Below are positions 7,360 through 17,044 of a stretch of DNA of 64,000 nt, one piece after another. A program made the position numbers and the translations under genes. This DNA comes from SG8-41 sp963699525 (GTDB taxonomy: Bacteria > Pseudomonadota > Gammaproteobacteria > Burkholderiales > SG8-41), in assembly GCA_963699525.1 (NCBI GenBank), contig CAVOUI010000014.1:1-64000 (forward strand). Reading direction: 5' to 3'. The notes below the pieces were generated by a model. That model was not told where the DNA came from and did not search any database. It saw only the letters and a list, made by a program, of their open reading frames with translations. Position 1 is the stretch's first letter, and each line of letters opens with the position of its first letter.

Positions 7360-8325
7360 TCATTCAGGCTTGATTCCTGCCGCCTGGATGATCTTCCTCC
7401 ACTTGGGGATCTCGCGCCGCAGCGCCTGCGCGAACTCGTCGGGACTGTTGCCAAGCGGCTCGGCGCCGGACTTGAGCAGGACGTTGCGCACGTCCGGCGT
7501 GCGCAAGCTCTCGAGGAGGGTCGAGTGGATGCGCGCGAGGACGGCCGGAGGCGTGGCGGCGGGCGCGAGCAGGCCTACCCACGACGTGAGCTCGTAGCCG
7601 GGAACGCCGCCTTCCGCGATGGTGGGGACTTCCGGGAGCCCCGAGAAACGCCGGGCCGTCGTCACCCCCAGCACCCGCAACCGGTTCGCCTGCACGAGCG
7701 CGAGCGAGGCGGGCGCGGGCGCGAACGTCATGTGCGCGTGGCCGCCGACAGTGTCGGCCACCGCGGGCGCAGCGCCCTTGTACGGCACGTGGGTGATGTC
7801 GACCCGGGCGAGGCTCGTGAATTGCACCAGCGAGAGATGGTTCGAGGTGCCGACACCCGCCGAGGCCGAGATCAGCTGCCCTGGACGGGCGCGGGCGAGC
7901 GCGACCAGCTCCTTGACCGAGCGCGCCGGCAGCGACGGGTGCACGACCAGGAGATTCGGGGCGATGGTGGCCTGGCTCACCGGCGCGAAATCCTTCAGCA
8001 CGTCGTAGCCGAGCTTCGCGTAGAGGCTCGGGCCGATGGTGAGCGAGGTCGTGCCGATGAGCAGCGTGTAGCCGTCCGGCGCGGCGCGCGCAACCGATTC
8101 CGCCCCGATGTTGCCCCCGGCGCCCGCCCGGTTGAGTACCACCACCGGCTGCTTCCACAGCTCGCTCATGCGGCTCGCCAGCGCGCGCGCGACCGGGTCC
8201 GTCGCGCCGCCGGCCGGGAACGGCACCAGCAGCGTGACTGGCTTGTCGGGATAGGCCTGCGCAACGGAGGTCGCGCATCCGACCGCAAGACAGAAGGCGG
8301 AAGTCAGAAGGCGAAAAGGCTTCAT
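7360..8325 (-). CDS. Bug/TctC-family tripartite tricarboxylate transporter substrate-binding protein
   Basis: A 321-residue periplasmic binding protein. It has a signal peptide (LLTSAFCLAVGCATSVAQA), the N-terminal family motif YPDKPVTLLVPFPAGGATD, APDGYTLL near residue 84, DITHVPYKG near 176 and PEVPTIAEGGVPGYE near 230. These form the two-lobe Bug fold that binds carboxylates or other small organics. No membrane partner is nearby, so it may serve a distant TctAB or act in sensing. Downstream of 8418 on the same strand, separated by an intergenic palindromic repeat at 8334-8402. Confidence 0.92.
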   Translation of the reverse strand: MKPFRLLTSAFCLAVGCATSVAQAYPDKPVTLLVPFPAGGATDPVARALASRMSELWKQPVVVLNRAGAGGNIGAESVARAAPDGYTLLIGTTSLTIGPSLYAKLGYDVLKDFAPVSQATIAPNLLVVHPSLPARSVKELVALARARPGQLISASAGVGTSNHLSLVQFTSLARVDITHVPYKGAAPAVADTVGGHAHMTFAPAPASLALVQANRLRVLGVTTARRFSGLPEVPTIAEGGVPGYELTSWVGLLAPAATPPAVLARIHSTLLESLRTPDVRNVLLKSGAEPLGNSPDEFAQALRREIPKWRKIIQAAGIKPE

Positions 8326-8333
8326 AAAGTTCG

Positions 8334-8402
8334 CTCCCCTCCTCGGGCACTCCCACCACCCCGCCCGCTTGTGCGGGCACCCCTCCTCGGGCAGGAGGGG
8401 AG
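8334..8402. repeat. Intergenic palindromic repeat, type A
   Basis: CTCCCCTCCTCGGGCA, then CTCCCACCACCCCGC, an inner CGC-rich hairpin, then CACCCCTCCTCGGGCAGG. The same unit occurs at 14752-14807, 35778-35827 and 55068-55119. Highly palindromic, and probably able to form an RNA hairpin between genes. Confidence 0.8.
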
Positions 8403-8417
8403 CTCAGGTTCGTTCTG

Positions 8418-9386
8418 TTAATCGATCCGGGCGCCGGAGCGGCGGACGACGTCGCCCCACTTGGCGTACTCGCTCCGAATGAATGCGCCAAACTGCTCGG
8501 GCGTGCTGCTGACCGGCTCGGAGCCGATCGCGGCGGCCTTTTCCCGGAACGTCGGCGATGCGACGGCCTTAACGAGTTCCGCATTCAGCCGCGCCACGAT
8601 CGGCTTCGGCAGGCCCACCGGTCCGACGATGCCGGTCCACGTCGTCGCCTCGTAGCCGGGTACGCCCGCCTCGGCAAGGGTAGGCACGTCCGGCAGCGCC
8701 GGCGTGCGCCGGGCGCTGGTCACCGCCAGCGCGCGTACCCGGCCCGATTTTGCGAACGGCGTGATCGAATTCGTGCTTTCCAGCATGAGCTGCACTTGCC
8801 CGGAGATGAGGTCGGCGATGCCGGCCGCCCCGCCCTTGTACGGGACGTGGACGATTTGCGTGCCGGTCATGAACTTGAAGAGCTCGAAGCCGACATGGCC
8901 GGGCGTGCCGTTGCCGGAGGACGCGTAGAAGAACTTGTCGGGGCTCTGCTTCGCGAGCGCGATTACGTCCTTCACGCTCTTGAATGGGGTGCCGGGACCG
9001 GCCGCGAGCAGCATCTGGCCGGTCGTCGTCTGCGAGATCGGCAGCAGGTCCTTCTCTATGTTCACCGGCGGCTTGCGCAGCATGTTGGGGCTGATCGCCA
9101 TCGCGCCGATCATGCAGTAGCCAATGGTGTAGCCGTCAGGAGTGGCCCTTGAGGTCAATTCCAGCCCCAGCTGCAGCGCGCCGCCGGGGCGGTTGTCCAC
9201 GACGACCTGCTGCTTCATCTGGCTCGTGAGCTCGGCGGCGATCAGGCGCGCGACCGTGTCGGACGCGCTCCCGGGCGCCTGCGGCACGATCATCCGGATT
9301 GGGCGCGAAGGATAGCTTTGGGCAAGCGCCGCACCGCATACGAAGCAGGCGAGCGCAATAACGATAAGACGGTACACGGGCGACAT
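8418..9386 (-). CDS. Bug/TctC-family substrate-binding protein
   Basis: A 322-residue protein. The ATG at 9386 gives a signal peptide (MSPVYRLIVIALACFVCGAALA), so a longer upstream reading is not used. Motifs in order: YPSRPIRMIVPQAPGSASD, VVVDNRPGG, TPDGYTIGY, QIVHVPYKGG, PDVPTLAEAGVPGYE. The PGS in place of the common PGG in the ligand loop is a small variation. Divergent from the alpha/beta hydrolase at 9476, with an 89-base shared upstream region. Confidence 0.92.
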   Translation of the reverse strand: MSPVYRLIVIALACFVCGAALAQSYPSRPIRMIVPQAPGSASDTVARLIAAELTSQMKQQVVVDNRPGGALQLGLELTSRATPDGYTIGYCMIGAMAISPNMLRKPPVNIEKDLLPISQTTTGQMLLAAGPGTPFKSVKDVIALAKQSPDKFFYASSGNGTPGHVGFELFKFMTGTQIVHVPYKGGAAGIADLISGQVQLMLESTNSITPFAKSGRVRALAVTSARRTPALPDVPTLAEAGVPGYEATTWTGIVGPVGLPKPIVARLNAELVKAVASPTFREKAAAIGSEPVSSTPEQFGAFIRSEYAKWGDVVRRSGARID

Positions 9387-9475
9387 GACTCCTCCGCAAT
9401 CGATGGTTCGACGCGAGCCTAGCACGAAGTGCGGACTTCGGTTGTCACTTGGGGTGGCTATGGTATTTTCCGGAC

Positions 9476-10315
9476 ATGCGGACGCAGCTCGTCTCCATCC
9501 CCACCGACACCGTTCCCCTGGAGGGAGCTTTCTACGAGCCCGACGCCGGGAGACGCCGCCGGCGCGGTGCTGCTGTTTCACGGCAACACGATGAATTTCT
9601 ACGTGTGCGCGCGCGCGCTTCCTGCCGCCGGTGCTGACGCGCCTCGGGCTCGCCTGCCTCGCGTTCAACCGCCGCGGGCATGATGTCCTCAGCACGCGCA
9701 ACAGCCGGATCGTGGAAGGCGGCGCCTTCCAGTCCAACGCACGAGGCGATTGCCGACCACCGCATCGCGGCGGAGTGGCTCGCGGCGCGCGGCTTTCAGG
9801 CCCCGGTCGTGATCGGCCACAGCTACGGCGGCATGCTGGCGACGCGGCACGTCGTGGATCATCCGCGGACACCGGCGCTCGTGCTGCTTTCGGCGGGGCG
9901 CGGCGGCACCGCGCGGGTCCGGCAGCCCGGCACGGAGCGGCTGTTCGCCATGGACCGCTTCGATGAGCTGCACGCCCGCGCCACGGAGCTGGTGAAAGCC
10001 GGGCGCGGCCGCGAGCTCCTGTTCATGCCGGGCTGGTGGTACGTGATCAGCGCGGAAAGCTTTCTCGACCGGATCGAGACGGTGCCGGATACGATCGCGC
10101 TTGCGCCGCGGATCCAATGCCCGGTGCTCACCATGCGCGGGGACAGGGAAGACGCGCACCGCTACCCTGTGGAGGAATTCCAGCGCGCGGCCGGTGGGCC
10201 GTGCCGGGTCGAGATCGTCTCCGACTGCGATCACTTCTACAACGGCAGGGAGGAGCAAGTCGCGGGCATCGTCGCGTCGTGGCTCGCCGGGGAGCTCGGC
10301 CTGCGCGAGGCATGA
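9476..10315 (+). pseudogene. Alpha/beta hydrolase, three frameshifts
   Basis: The frames together give a protein of about 280 residues: MRTQLVSIPTDTVPLEGAF, then AGAVLLFHGNTMNFY (oxyanion HG motif), FLPPVLTRLGLACLAFNRRGHDVL, then the nucleophile elbow GHSYGG near 9822 and an acid/histidine end (RGDRED, CDHFYNGRE). It would be a cytoplasmic serine hydrolase of unknown substrate. The frame shifts near 9550, 9613 and 9734, and each shift is a net +1 base, so sequencing error is a real possibility. The intact 3' half could be read from about 9680. Confidence 0.75.
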
Positions 10316-10342
10316 CGCGTGCATCTGTGGTTTAATAATTTG

Positions 10343-11653
10343 ATGCCTTCCCCGGAAAAAACCCAGCCCAATGAAGCTCAGGTTGACCTGAGCCTCCAGA
10401 TCGGGAAGTACGAGGTCCAGAAGCTCATCGGCAAAGGCGCGACCGGCACCGTGTATCTCGCGAAGGACACGTTTTCCGGCGGGGAAGTCGCGCTCAAAAC
10501 GATCGAGCCCGAAGTGTTCCGCGACCCCGAGTTCGGACCTGTCTACCGCCAGCAGTTCCTGAACGAGGCCTCGCTGGCGGGCAAGCTCCGGCATCCGCAC
10601 ATCGTGGCGATACTCGACGCGGTGGTGCAGGAGCATTCCGGCTACATCGCGATGGAATACGTCGACGGTCACGACCTGTCGCGCCATACCCGGCCCGGGC
10701 AGCTGCTGCCGATTGCGGACGTCCTCCAGGTCGGCTTCAAGTGCTGCGGAGCGCTTGAGTACGCCTTCAGGGAGGGGATCGTCCACCGCGACATCAAGCC
10801 GGCGAACCTGCTTATCCGCGGGGGGAGCGACGTGAAGATCTTGGACTTTGGCGCGGCCTACTTGCGCAAGAGTCAGACCGTGCAGACCGCGGCGATGGGC
10901 TCGCCCTACTACATGTCACCCGAGCAGCTTCAGCGCCTGGAGCCCTCCTTCCACAGCGACATGTACTCGCTCGGCGTGGTGCTCTACGAACTGCTCACCG
11001 GCCAGCGGCCGTTCACGGCCGATAACATGGAGGAGCTGCGCCAGAAGATCCTGCAGCAACCTCCGGTTGTGCCCAGCAATTTGCGCCGCGACCTGCCGAA
11101 GAAGATCGACGCGGTCCTCCTGCACGTACTCGCCAAGAAACCCGGGCAGCGCTACTCGACCTGGTCCGAATTTGCGCTCGCGTTGTCGGGGGTCGCCGAG
11201 AAGTTGCCGCCGCTCGGCGTGATCCCGGACAGCGAGAAATACGTCGCGCTGAAGCGGGAACCGACGCTGGCGGGACTGTCCGACCTGGAGCTCTGGGAGC
11301 TCGCGCGAGCCGCGAACTGGGTGCGGGTTCCTCCCAATTCAACGATCATGCGCGAGAACGATAAGGGCCGGAAGCTGTTCTTCCTCGGCAAGGGGGAAGC
11401 GAAGGTCACTCGCTCGGGGCGCCTGCTCAACGTCATCCACGAGGGCGAGTGCTTTGGCGAAATGGCCTACATCCGCGACGGCGGCGCGCCGCGGACCGCG
11501 ACAGTGGTGTCCGTTAAGGAGCTGCTGCTCGCCGAATTCGAGCCGGAGGCGCTCGCCCGAATGAGCGCCGGCGCGCAGCTCTTTCTCACCCGAGCGCTGG
11601 TGCGCAATCTCGCCGACCGCCTCGAGCTCGCGAACGCGAAGCCGGGCCGGTGA
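10343..11653 (+). CDS. Ser/Thr protein kinase fused to a cyclic-nucleotide-binding domain
   Basis: 436 residues. The kinase domain occupies about residues 20-285: glycine loop IGKGATGTVY, ATP lysine VALKTIE, catalytic loop IVHRDIKPANLL, metal motif LDFGAAY and SPYYMSPEQ. A cNMP-binding fold follows at about 305-425, with the phosphate-binding cassette GECFGEMAYIRD and PRTATV, including the conserved Arg. No membrane segment, so it is soluble. The domain order suggests a kinase controlled by cAMP or cGMP. The ATG at 10343 is preferred to a GTG at 10319. The next gene overlaps its stop by four bases. Confidence 0.9.
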   Translation: MPSPEKTQPNEAQVDLSLQIGKYEVQKLIGKGATGTVYLAKDTFSGGEVALKTIEPEVFRDPEFGPVYRQQFLNEASLAGKLRHPHIVAILDAVVQEHSGYIAMEYVDGHDLSRHTRPGQLLPIADVLQVGFKCCGALEYAFREGIVHRDIKPANLLIRGGSDVKILDFGAAYLRKSQTVQTAAMGSPYYMSPEQLQRLEPSFHSDMYSLGVVLYELLTGQRPFTADNMEELRQKILQQPPVVPSNLRRDLPKKIDAVLLHVLAKKPGQRYSTWSEFALALSGVAEKLPPLGVIPDSEKYVALKREPTLAGLSDLELWELARAANWVRVPPNSTIMRENDKGRKLFFLGKGEAKVTRSGRLLNVIHEGECFGEMAYIRDGGAPRTATVVSVKELLLAEFEPEALARMSAGAQLFLTRALVRNLADRLELANAKPGR

Positions 11654-13977
11654 CACGGGACGGAGCGACAGCGCCGGCGTTCAAGGGCCGGCGCGAGGAC
11701 GGGCGGCTCGTCACCGGGCAGGGGCGCTACACCGCCGACTGGAACCTGCCGGGACAGCTCCACGCGGCATTCCTGCGCTCGGACCGCGCGCACGCCGAGA
11801 TCGTCTCCATCAACACGCGGCCCGCGCTCGATGCGCCCGGGGTCGTCGCCGTGCTCACCGGCGCGGACACGGCGCGGGCCGGATTCAAGGTCGCGCCGCC
11901 ACTGGTGAAGTTTCCGGGAAAGGGAGGCGCGCCGCTCAAGGTGCCGCACCGCGATGTTCTCGCCAGCGGGCGCGTGCGCTTCGTCGGGCAGGAAGTGGCG
12001 ATGGTGGTCGCGGCGAGCGCCGCCGCCGCGCACGACGCGGTCGAGGCGATCGAGCTGGAGTACCGCGACCTGCCCCCGGTGGTGGACGAGGAAGCCGCCC
12101 TCGCGCCGGGCGCGCCGCAGCTCCACGCCGATATTCCCGGCAATCTCTGCTTCGACTTCGAATACGGCGACGAGGCGCGGACGGCGCAGGCGTTCGCGCG
12201 GGCGGCGCACGTGACGCGCCTGACGCTCGAATCGAACCGCATGGTCGGCAGCCCGATGGAGCCGAAGGCGTGCCTCGCCGCCTACGATCCAGCGACCGAC
12301 ACCTACGATCTCTACTCCAGCACCCAGGGCCTCTCGCTCATGCTCGCGGGTTTGACGGGCGTGACCGGCATCCCGGCGGAGAAGATCCGCGTGCATGCAC
12401 ACGACGTGGGCGGCGCTTTCGGGATCCGCTCCGACGCCTACGTCGAGTATTGCGCCGCGGTGCTCGCGGCGAAGACGCTCGGGCGGCCGATCAAGTGGGT
12501 ATCCTCGCGCGCGGAAACCTTCGTGAGCGACTACCACGGCCGCGCGGCGCGGCTCGGCGGCGAGCTCGCGCTCGACCGCGACGGCCGCTTCCTCGCCATC
12601 CGCTTCGACTGGATCGTGAACTCGGGGGCGTACCTCTCGCAGCCCGGCCCCCTCATCAACACGATGACCACCACCGCGCACGTATCGAACGCGTACCGCA
12701 TCCCCGCGCTCTACGGCCGCCACCGCCTCGCGCTCACGAACACCACCCCCACCTCCGCCTACCGCGGCGCGGGCCGGCCCAACGTGAGCTACCTTGTCGA
12801 GCGCCTGGTGGAGAAGGCGGCGCGCGAGACCGGCATCGACCGCGTGGAGCTCCGGCGGCGCAATCTCATCCCGAAGGAGGCATTTCCCTACCAGACACCG
12901 GTCGCGGCGTTCGTCTACGACAGCGGCGATCCTCCTGGCCTGCTCGAGCGCGCGCTGAAGCACTCGCAGTGGAGCACGTTCGGCGCACGCCGCGCGGCCG
13001 CTTCCCGGCGCGGCAGGCTCCGCGGCATCGGCTGCGCGATCTTCATCGAGCCCTCCGGCGGCGGTGCGAGTCCGCGCGAGCAGGCCGCGATCCGCTTCGA
13101 CGCGTCGGGCAGCGCGCGCGTCTACGCGCTCGCGGGGCCCTCGGGCCAGGGACACGAGACCGTGTTCCCGGAGATCGTGGCGGAAGCGCTCGGCATGGAC
13201 GCGCGGAGTATCTCGTTGCGCGCCAGCGACCCGCTTGGACCCAAGCTCGCGGGGGAGGGCACCATCTCCTCGCGCTCGATGATCTCGCACGGGGGCGCGA
13301 TGGTGCACGCGGCGCGCGAGGTCATCCGCAAGGGACTCGCGCTGGCGGCGACGGAGCTCAAGGCGCGCGCGGAGGACGTGGTGTTCGAGCGCGGGCGCTA
13401 CCGGGTCAGGGGCGGACGCGCTTCGATCGGCATCGCGGAACTCGCCGCGAAGCATGCCGGCGTTTCGCCCCATCCGCTCGATGCGCAGGGAGAGATCGAG
13501 CTCAAGCGGACCTTCCCCGGCGGCGCGCACGTGGCGGAGGTCGAGATCGACCCGGACACCGGCGTGATCCGCGTCGAGCGCTACGTCGCGGTGGACGACT
13601 GCGGGCGCGTGCTGAACCACGTGCTGCTCGAGGGCCAGATCCACGGCGGCATCGTGCAGGGGCTCGGGCAGGTGCTCGGCGAGCATTGCATCTACGACCG
13701 CGCGTCCGGCCAGCTCCTGACCGGCAGCTTCATGGACTACGCCATGCCGCGCGCCTCGGTGCTGCGCGAGGCGCGCCTCTACGACCACTCGGTGCCGTCG
13801 CCCAACAATCCCCTCGGCGCGAAGGGCGGCGGCGAAGCGGGGACCACCGGCGCGGTCCCCGCGGCTGCGAATGCGGTGCTCGACGCGTTGTCGCCGCTCG
13901 GCATAGACCGCCTCGACCTCCCGTACACGCCGGCCCGCATCTGGCACGCCATCGCGGCCGCCAAGCGGCGGGTCTAG
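11650..13977 (+). CDS. Xanthine-dehydrogenase-family molybdopterin-binding subunit
   Basis: A 775-residue large subunit of the molybdenum hydroxylase family (CoxL/XdhB-type). Visible are the N-terminal RREDGRLVTGQGRYTADW, the cofactor motif DVGGAFGIRSD, AYRGAGRPNVSY, and the C-terminal active-site region LGAKGGGEAGTTG with the catalytic Glu. Such subunits hydroxylate aromatic or heterocyclic substrates and normally work with a [2Fe-2S] subunit and an FAD subunit; neither is adjacent. The GTG start at 11650 overlaps the kinase stop (GTGA), suggesting translational coupling. A paralogue lies at 35758-38136. Confidence 0.9.
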   Translation: MTRDGATAPAFKGRREDGRLVTGQGRYTADWNLPGQLHAAFLRSDRAHAEIVSINTRPALDAPGVVAVLTGADTARAGFKVAPPLVKFPGKGGAPLKVPHRDVLASGRVRFVGQEVAMVVAASAAAAHDAVEAIELEYRDLPPVVDEEAALAPGAPQLHADIPGNLCFDFEYGDEARTAQAFARAAHVTRLTLESNRMVGSPMEPKACLAAYDPATDTYDLYSSTQGLSLMLAGLTGVTGIPAEKIRVHAHDVGGAFGIRSDAYVEYCAAVLAAKTLGRPIKWVSSRAETFVSDYHGRAARLGGELALDRDGRFLAIRFDWIVNSGAYLSQPGPLINTMTTTAHVSNAYRIPALYGRHRLALTNTTPTSAYRGAGRPNVSYLVERLVEKAARETGIDRVELRRRNLIPKEAFPYQTPVAAFVYDSGDPPGLLERALKHSQWSTFGARRAAASRRGRLRGIGCAIFIEPSGGGASPREQAAIRFDASGSARVYALAGPSGQGHETVFPEIVAEALGMDARSISLRASDPLGPKLAGEGTISSRSMISHGGAMVHAAREVIRKGLALAATELKARAEDVVFERGRYRVRGGRASIGIAELAAKHAGVSPHPLDAQGEIELKRTFPGGAHVAEVEIDPDTGVIRVERYVAVDDCGRVLNHVLLEGQIHGGIVQGLGQVLGEHCIYDRASGQLLTGSFMDYAMPRASVLREARLYDHSVPSPNNPLGAKGGGEAGTTGAVPAAANAVLDALSPLGIDRLDLPYTPARIWHAIAAAKRRV

Positions 13978-13980
13978 CAG

Positions 13981-14031
13981 AAATCCCCCTCGCCCCATGC
14001 CAATGGGGAGAGGGTTGGGGTGAGGGGATAC
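13981..14031. repeat. Intergenic palindromic repeat, type B
   Basis: ATCCCCCTCGCCCCATGCC followed by GGGGAGAGGGTTGGGGTGAGGGG. Related units lie at 19498-19530 and 39928-39967. It fills the gap between the two genes. Confidence 0.7.
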
Positions 14032-14036
14032 TTGTG

Positions 14037-15448
14037 ATGGATTCATACGATGTAGCGATCCTCGGCGCCGGCGCCGCCGGGCTGGCCGCCGCGGCGGAGC
14101 TGGCCCGCCGCGGGAAATCGGCGGTCGTGCTCGAAGCGCGCGACCGCATCGGCGGACGCGTCTGGTCGCTCGAGGTGCCCGGGCTGCCGGTCCCCGTGGA
14201 GCTCGGCGCCGAATTCATTCACGGGCGTCCTGCGGCGACGTTTTCCCGGATGCGGCAGGCTGGGATCGCCGCGATCGACGCACCGATCGTCCGCATGGCG
14301 GTCACCGGCGGCAAGCTGCGGCCGAGAGGAGACCGTCTCTATGCGGAAGTCCAGCGCGTCCTGCGGCGGCACGCCGGCGCACTCGACGAGAAGGACGTCT
14401 CCTTCGAGCGATTTCTCGCCCGCCCGCGGCACAAGCTATCGGCGGAGGCCCGGGTATTCGCCCGGATGCGGGTGCAGGGCTACGACGCGGCGGACCCGGC
14501 ACGGGCGAGCGCTCGCGCCATCGCCGAGGAGTGGAGCGCGGAAGCGGCGGGGAGTCCCGGGCATCTCCGGCCACAGGGCGGCTACGGGGCGCTGCTCGAC
14601 TGGCTCGCCGCGGGGCTCGGCGGCAGCCGCGTCGAATTGCGCCTGCGGAGCGTCGTGCGCGCGGTGCGCTGGGAGCGCGGCGCAGTCGAGGTCACGTACA
14701 CGAGGGATGAGGGAGGAGGGATGAGGGATGAGGGTGGAGGCGTGAGTCAAGACTCCCCTCCTGCCCGAGGAGGGGTGGCGCACGAAGCGGCCGGGGTGGT
14801 GGGAGGGATTTTCTGATCACCGCGCGGCGGGCGATCGTGACGCTGCCGCTCGGCGTCCTCAAGGCTCCGCCACGCGCGGCCGGCGCGGTCCGCTTCACGC
14901 CGTCGCTCCGGGAAAAGCGCGCGGCGCTCGCGGGGCTCGAATCCGGAGCGGTGATCAAGGCGGCGCTGCTGTTCCGCGCGGCGTTCTGGGAGGACATCGA
15001 TAGGGCGCGCTACCGAAGTGTTTCGTTCTTTCACTCGCCGCGCGCGGCGTTTCCCACCTTCTGGACGGCAGCCCCCGAACGGGTGCCGCTCCTCGTCGCA
15101 TGGGCCGGCGGCCCGAAGGCGGCGCGGCTTGCGAAGGCCGCCGTCCCCGAAATCGTGCGCGAGGCGGTGGCGAGCCTGGCTTCGAACTTCGGCACGCGGG
15201 CGGGGACGATTGAGGAGTACCTGTCCACGGCCTGGGTCCACCACTGGCAACGGGATCCGCACGCGCGCGGGGCCTACAGCTACGTGGCGGTCGGCGGGCA
15301 CGGTGCGCGCCGGGCCCTCGCCGAGCCGCTCGAGGACACGCTCTTCTTCGCGGGCGAGGCGGCGGACTGCGAAGGCGAGCACGGCACCGTCGCCGGGGCG
15401 CTCGCGAGCGGCGAGCGCGCCGCGCGCGAAGTGCTGGGCAGCCGCTAA
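14037..15448 (+). pseudogene. Flavin monoamine oxidase interrupted by a palindromic repeat
   Basis: The N-terminal part is a Rossmann FAD-binding domain (AILGAGAAGLAAAAELARRG, EARDRIGGRVW) of the amine oxidase family. The reading frame runs into a block of GAGGGATGAGGG repeats and a type A palindrome (14702-14811) and stops at 14816. The rest of the enzyme (RAIVTLPLGVLK, ..., LFFAGEAADCEGEHGTVAGALASG) continues in another frame to 15448. Both halves are well conserved, so this is one gene broken by about 110 inserted bases. The product would oxidise an amine using FAD. Confidence 0.8.
14702..14811. repeat. GAGGGATGAGG direct repeats plus type A palindrome inside a gene
   Basis: Three tandem-like copies of GAGGGATGAGG-type sequence are followed by CTCCCCTCCTGCCCGAGG and GGGGTGGTGGGAGG, the reverse orientation of the unit at 8334-8402. 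Elsewhere the unit lies between genes; here it sits within the amine oxidase. Confidence 0.75.
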
Positions 15449-15483
15449 GCTATACTTTCCTTCCCGCCGGGAGGAGAACCGCC

Positions 15484-16069
15484 ATGCCGTTATCGCTCGC
15501 CTTCACGCACGTCGGCATCCACGTCACGGATATGAATCGCATGGTGGATTTCTACACCCGCGCCGTCGGCTTCGCCGTGTCCGACCGCGGCCCAAGCCTG
15601 CGAGGCAGCGGCGAGATCTGCTTCATGACGCGGGACCCGAAGGAGCACCACCAGCTCGTGCTCGCGAGCGGCCGGCCGGAGAGCCTGCCATTCAACGTGG
15701 TGAACCAGCTCTCGTTCCTCGTGGACGGCCTGCGCGACCCTGAAGTCGCTCTACCGCGACATCCAGCGCGAGCCGGGGGTGGAGGATCTCGGCCCGGTGA
15801 GCCACGGCAACGCATTGTCGGCGTACTTCCTCGATCCCGAGAAGAACCGGATCGAGTTCTACCTGCACACGCCGTGGCACGTGCCCCAGCCCCACCGCAT
15901 CCCGGTGGACCTCTCGCTTCCCGATGCCCGGCTGTGGGCGGCTGTCGAGGAGGACGCGCGCGCGACACCCGGCTTCAAGCTGCGCGAGGAGTGGATCGCG
16001 GAGATGGAGCGGCGAATCGCGCAGGCCACCACGCGCCGCGGCGCAGCGCGGGCAACCGTGCGCGCCTAG
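15484..16069 (+). pseudogene. VOC-family dioxygenase-like protein, one frameshift
   Basis: The first frame reads a VOC unit (AFTHVGIHVTDMNRMVDFYTRAVGF) with metal-type histidine and EHHQLVLASGR. At about 15740 an extra C in a run shifts the frame; it resumes as LKSLYRDIQREPGVEDLGPVSHGNALSAYFLDPEKNRIEFY. Metal-binding residues (H in THVG, E in RIEFY) are present, so the protein resembles extradiol dioxygenase or glyoxalase-type enzymes. About 195 residues in all. One base insertion would restore it, so it may be intact. Followed 17 bases later by a Bug gene. Confidence 0.8.
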
Positions 16070-16086
16070 TTCGTAGGGAACGCCTC

Positions 16087-17043
16087 ATGCGGCGCGGATT
16101 GCTGGTCCTTGCACTGGCGTTGGCAAGCGCCAGCGCGGCCGCGCAATCCTATCCCAGCAAGCCGGTGCGGCTGGTGGTCCCGTTCACGCCCGGCGGCTCG
16201 ACCGACATCGTCGCGCGGCTGATCACGCAGAAGCTCTTCGACTTCTGGGGCCAGCAGTTCGTCGTGGACAACCGCCCCGGCGCGGGCGGCGCGATCGGCG
16301 CCGAGCTGGTCGCGCGCGCGGCGCCGGACGGCTACACCATCCTGCTCACCAATCCGGGGCCGGCGCTGCACAACGCCGTCCTGCGCAAGAAGCCGACCTA
16401 CGCTCTCGCTGATTTCGCGCCGATCATATTTGTCGGCTACACGCCGAACCTCATCGTCGCCACACTCCGGCTCCCGGCGAGCAACCTGAAGGAGCTGATT
16501 GCGTACGCGCGCGCGAACCCGGGCAAGATCAACTGGGCCTCTCCCGGCACCGGCAGCAATCCACACGTTGCGCTCGAGATGCTGAAGCTCGCGACCGGGA
16601 TCAACGTCGTGCACGTTCCGTTCAAGGGCGCGGCGCAGGCGTTCACGGATCTCGTAGCGGGCCAGGTCGACGCGCAGTACTCCTCGTACATCTCGACTGA
16701 AGCCCATATCAAGGCGGGACGGCTGAAGGTCCTGGGGGTGTCGGGGACGAAGCGGCTCGCCGTGCTGCCGGAGATTGCGACGTTCAGGGAGCAGGGTGTC
16801 GAGGGCGCGGATTCGACGCTGTGGATCGGCTTCGTCACCGCCGCGAAAACGCCGCGTGCCCTAATCGACCGGCTCAACGGTGGGGTGAATCGAGCGCTGC
16901 AGATGCCGGACGTGCGCGGGCGCCTCGAGCAGCTCGGTCTTGATATCGAAGGCGGCACGCCGGAGAAGTTCGGCGCATTCATGCAAAGCGAGGCGGAGCG
17001 CCTGCGGCCGCTGGTCCAGGCCGGCACGCTGCAGATCGATTGA
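16087..17043 (+). CDS. Bug/TctC-family substrate-binding protein
   Basis: 318 residues; signal peptide MRRGLLVLALALASASAAAQ. Family motifs: YPSKPVRLVVPFTPGGSTD, VVDNRPGAGG, APDGYTILL, NVVHVPFKGAAQ, PEIATFREQGVEG. The start at 16087 is chosen because it opens the signal peptide. A dehydrogenase gene starts one base after its stop, so VOC, Bug, dehydrogenase and GMC oxidoreductase probably form one operon. Confidence 0.92.
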   Translation: MRRGLLVLALALASASAAAQSYPSKPVRLVVPFTPGGSTDIVARLITQKLFDFWGQQFVVDNRPGAGGAIGAELVARAAPDGYTILLTNPGPALHNAVLRKKPTYALADFAPIIFVGYTPNLIVATLRLPASNLKELIAYARANPGKINWASPGTGSNPHVALEMLKLATGINVVHVPFKGAAQAFTDLVAGQVDAQYSSYISTEAHIKAGRLKVLGVSGTKRLAVLPEIATFREQGVEGADSTLWIGFVTAAKTPRALIDRLNGGVNRALQMPDVRGRLEQLGLDIEGGTPEKFGAFMQSEAERLRPLVQAGTLQID

Positions 17044-17044
17044 C

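Noticed and set aside
9476..10315. Programmed ribosomal frameshifting to explain broken frames
   Set aside because: No slippery heptamers with a downstream stem at the shift points, and breaks occur in many unrelated genes in the same direction (+1).
10319..10342. GTG start for the cNMP kinase at 10319
   Set aside because: It adds MHLWFNNL, unlike family N-termini, and the ATG at 10343 is the ordinary choice.
11467..14046. Very long minus-strand open frame opposite the molybdenum hydroxylase
   Set aside because: It is rich in Arg, Ala, Gly and Glu with no motif, and the plus strand encodes a clear enzyme; this is the usual GC-rich antisense shadow.
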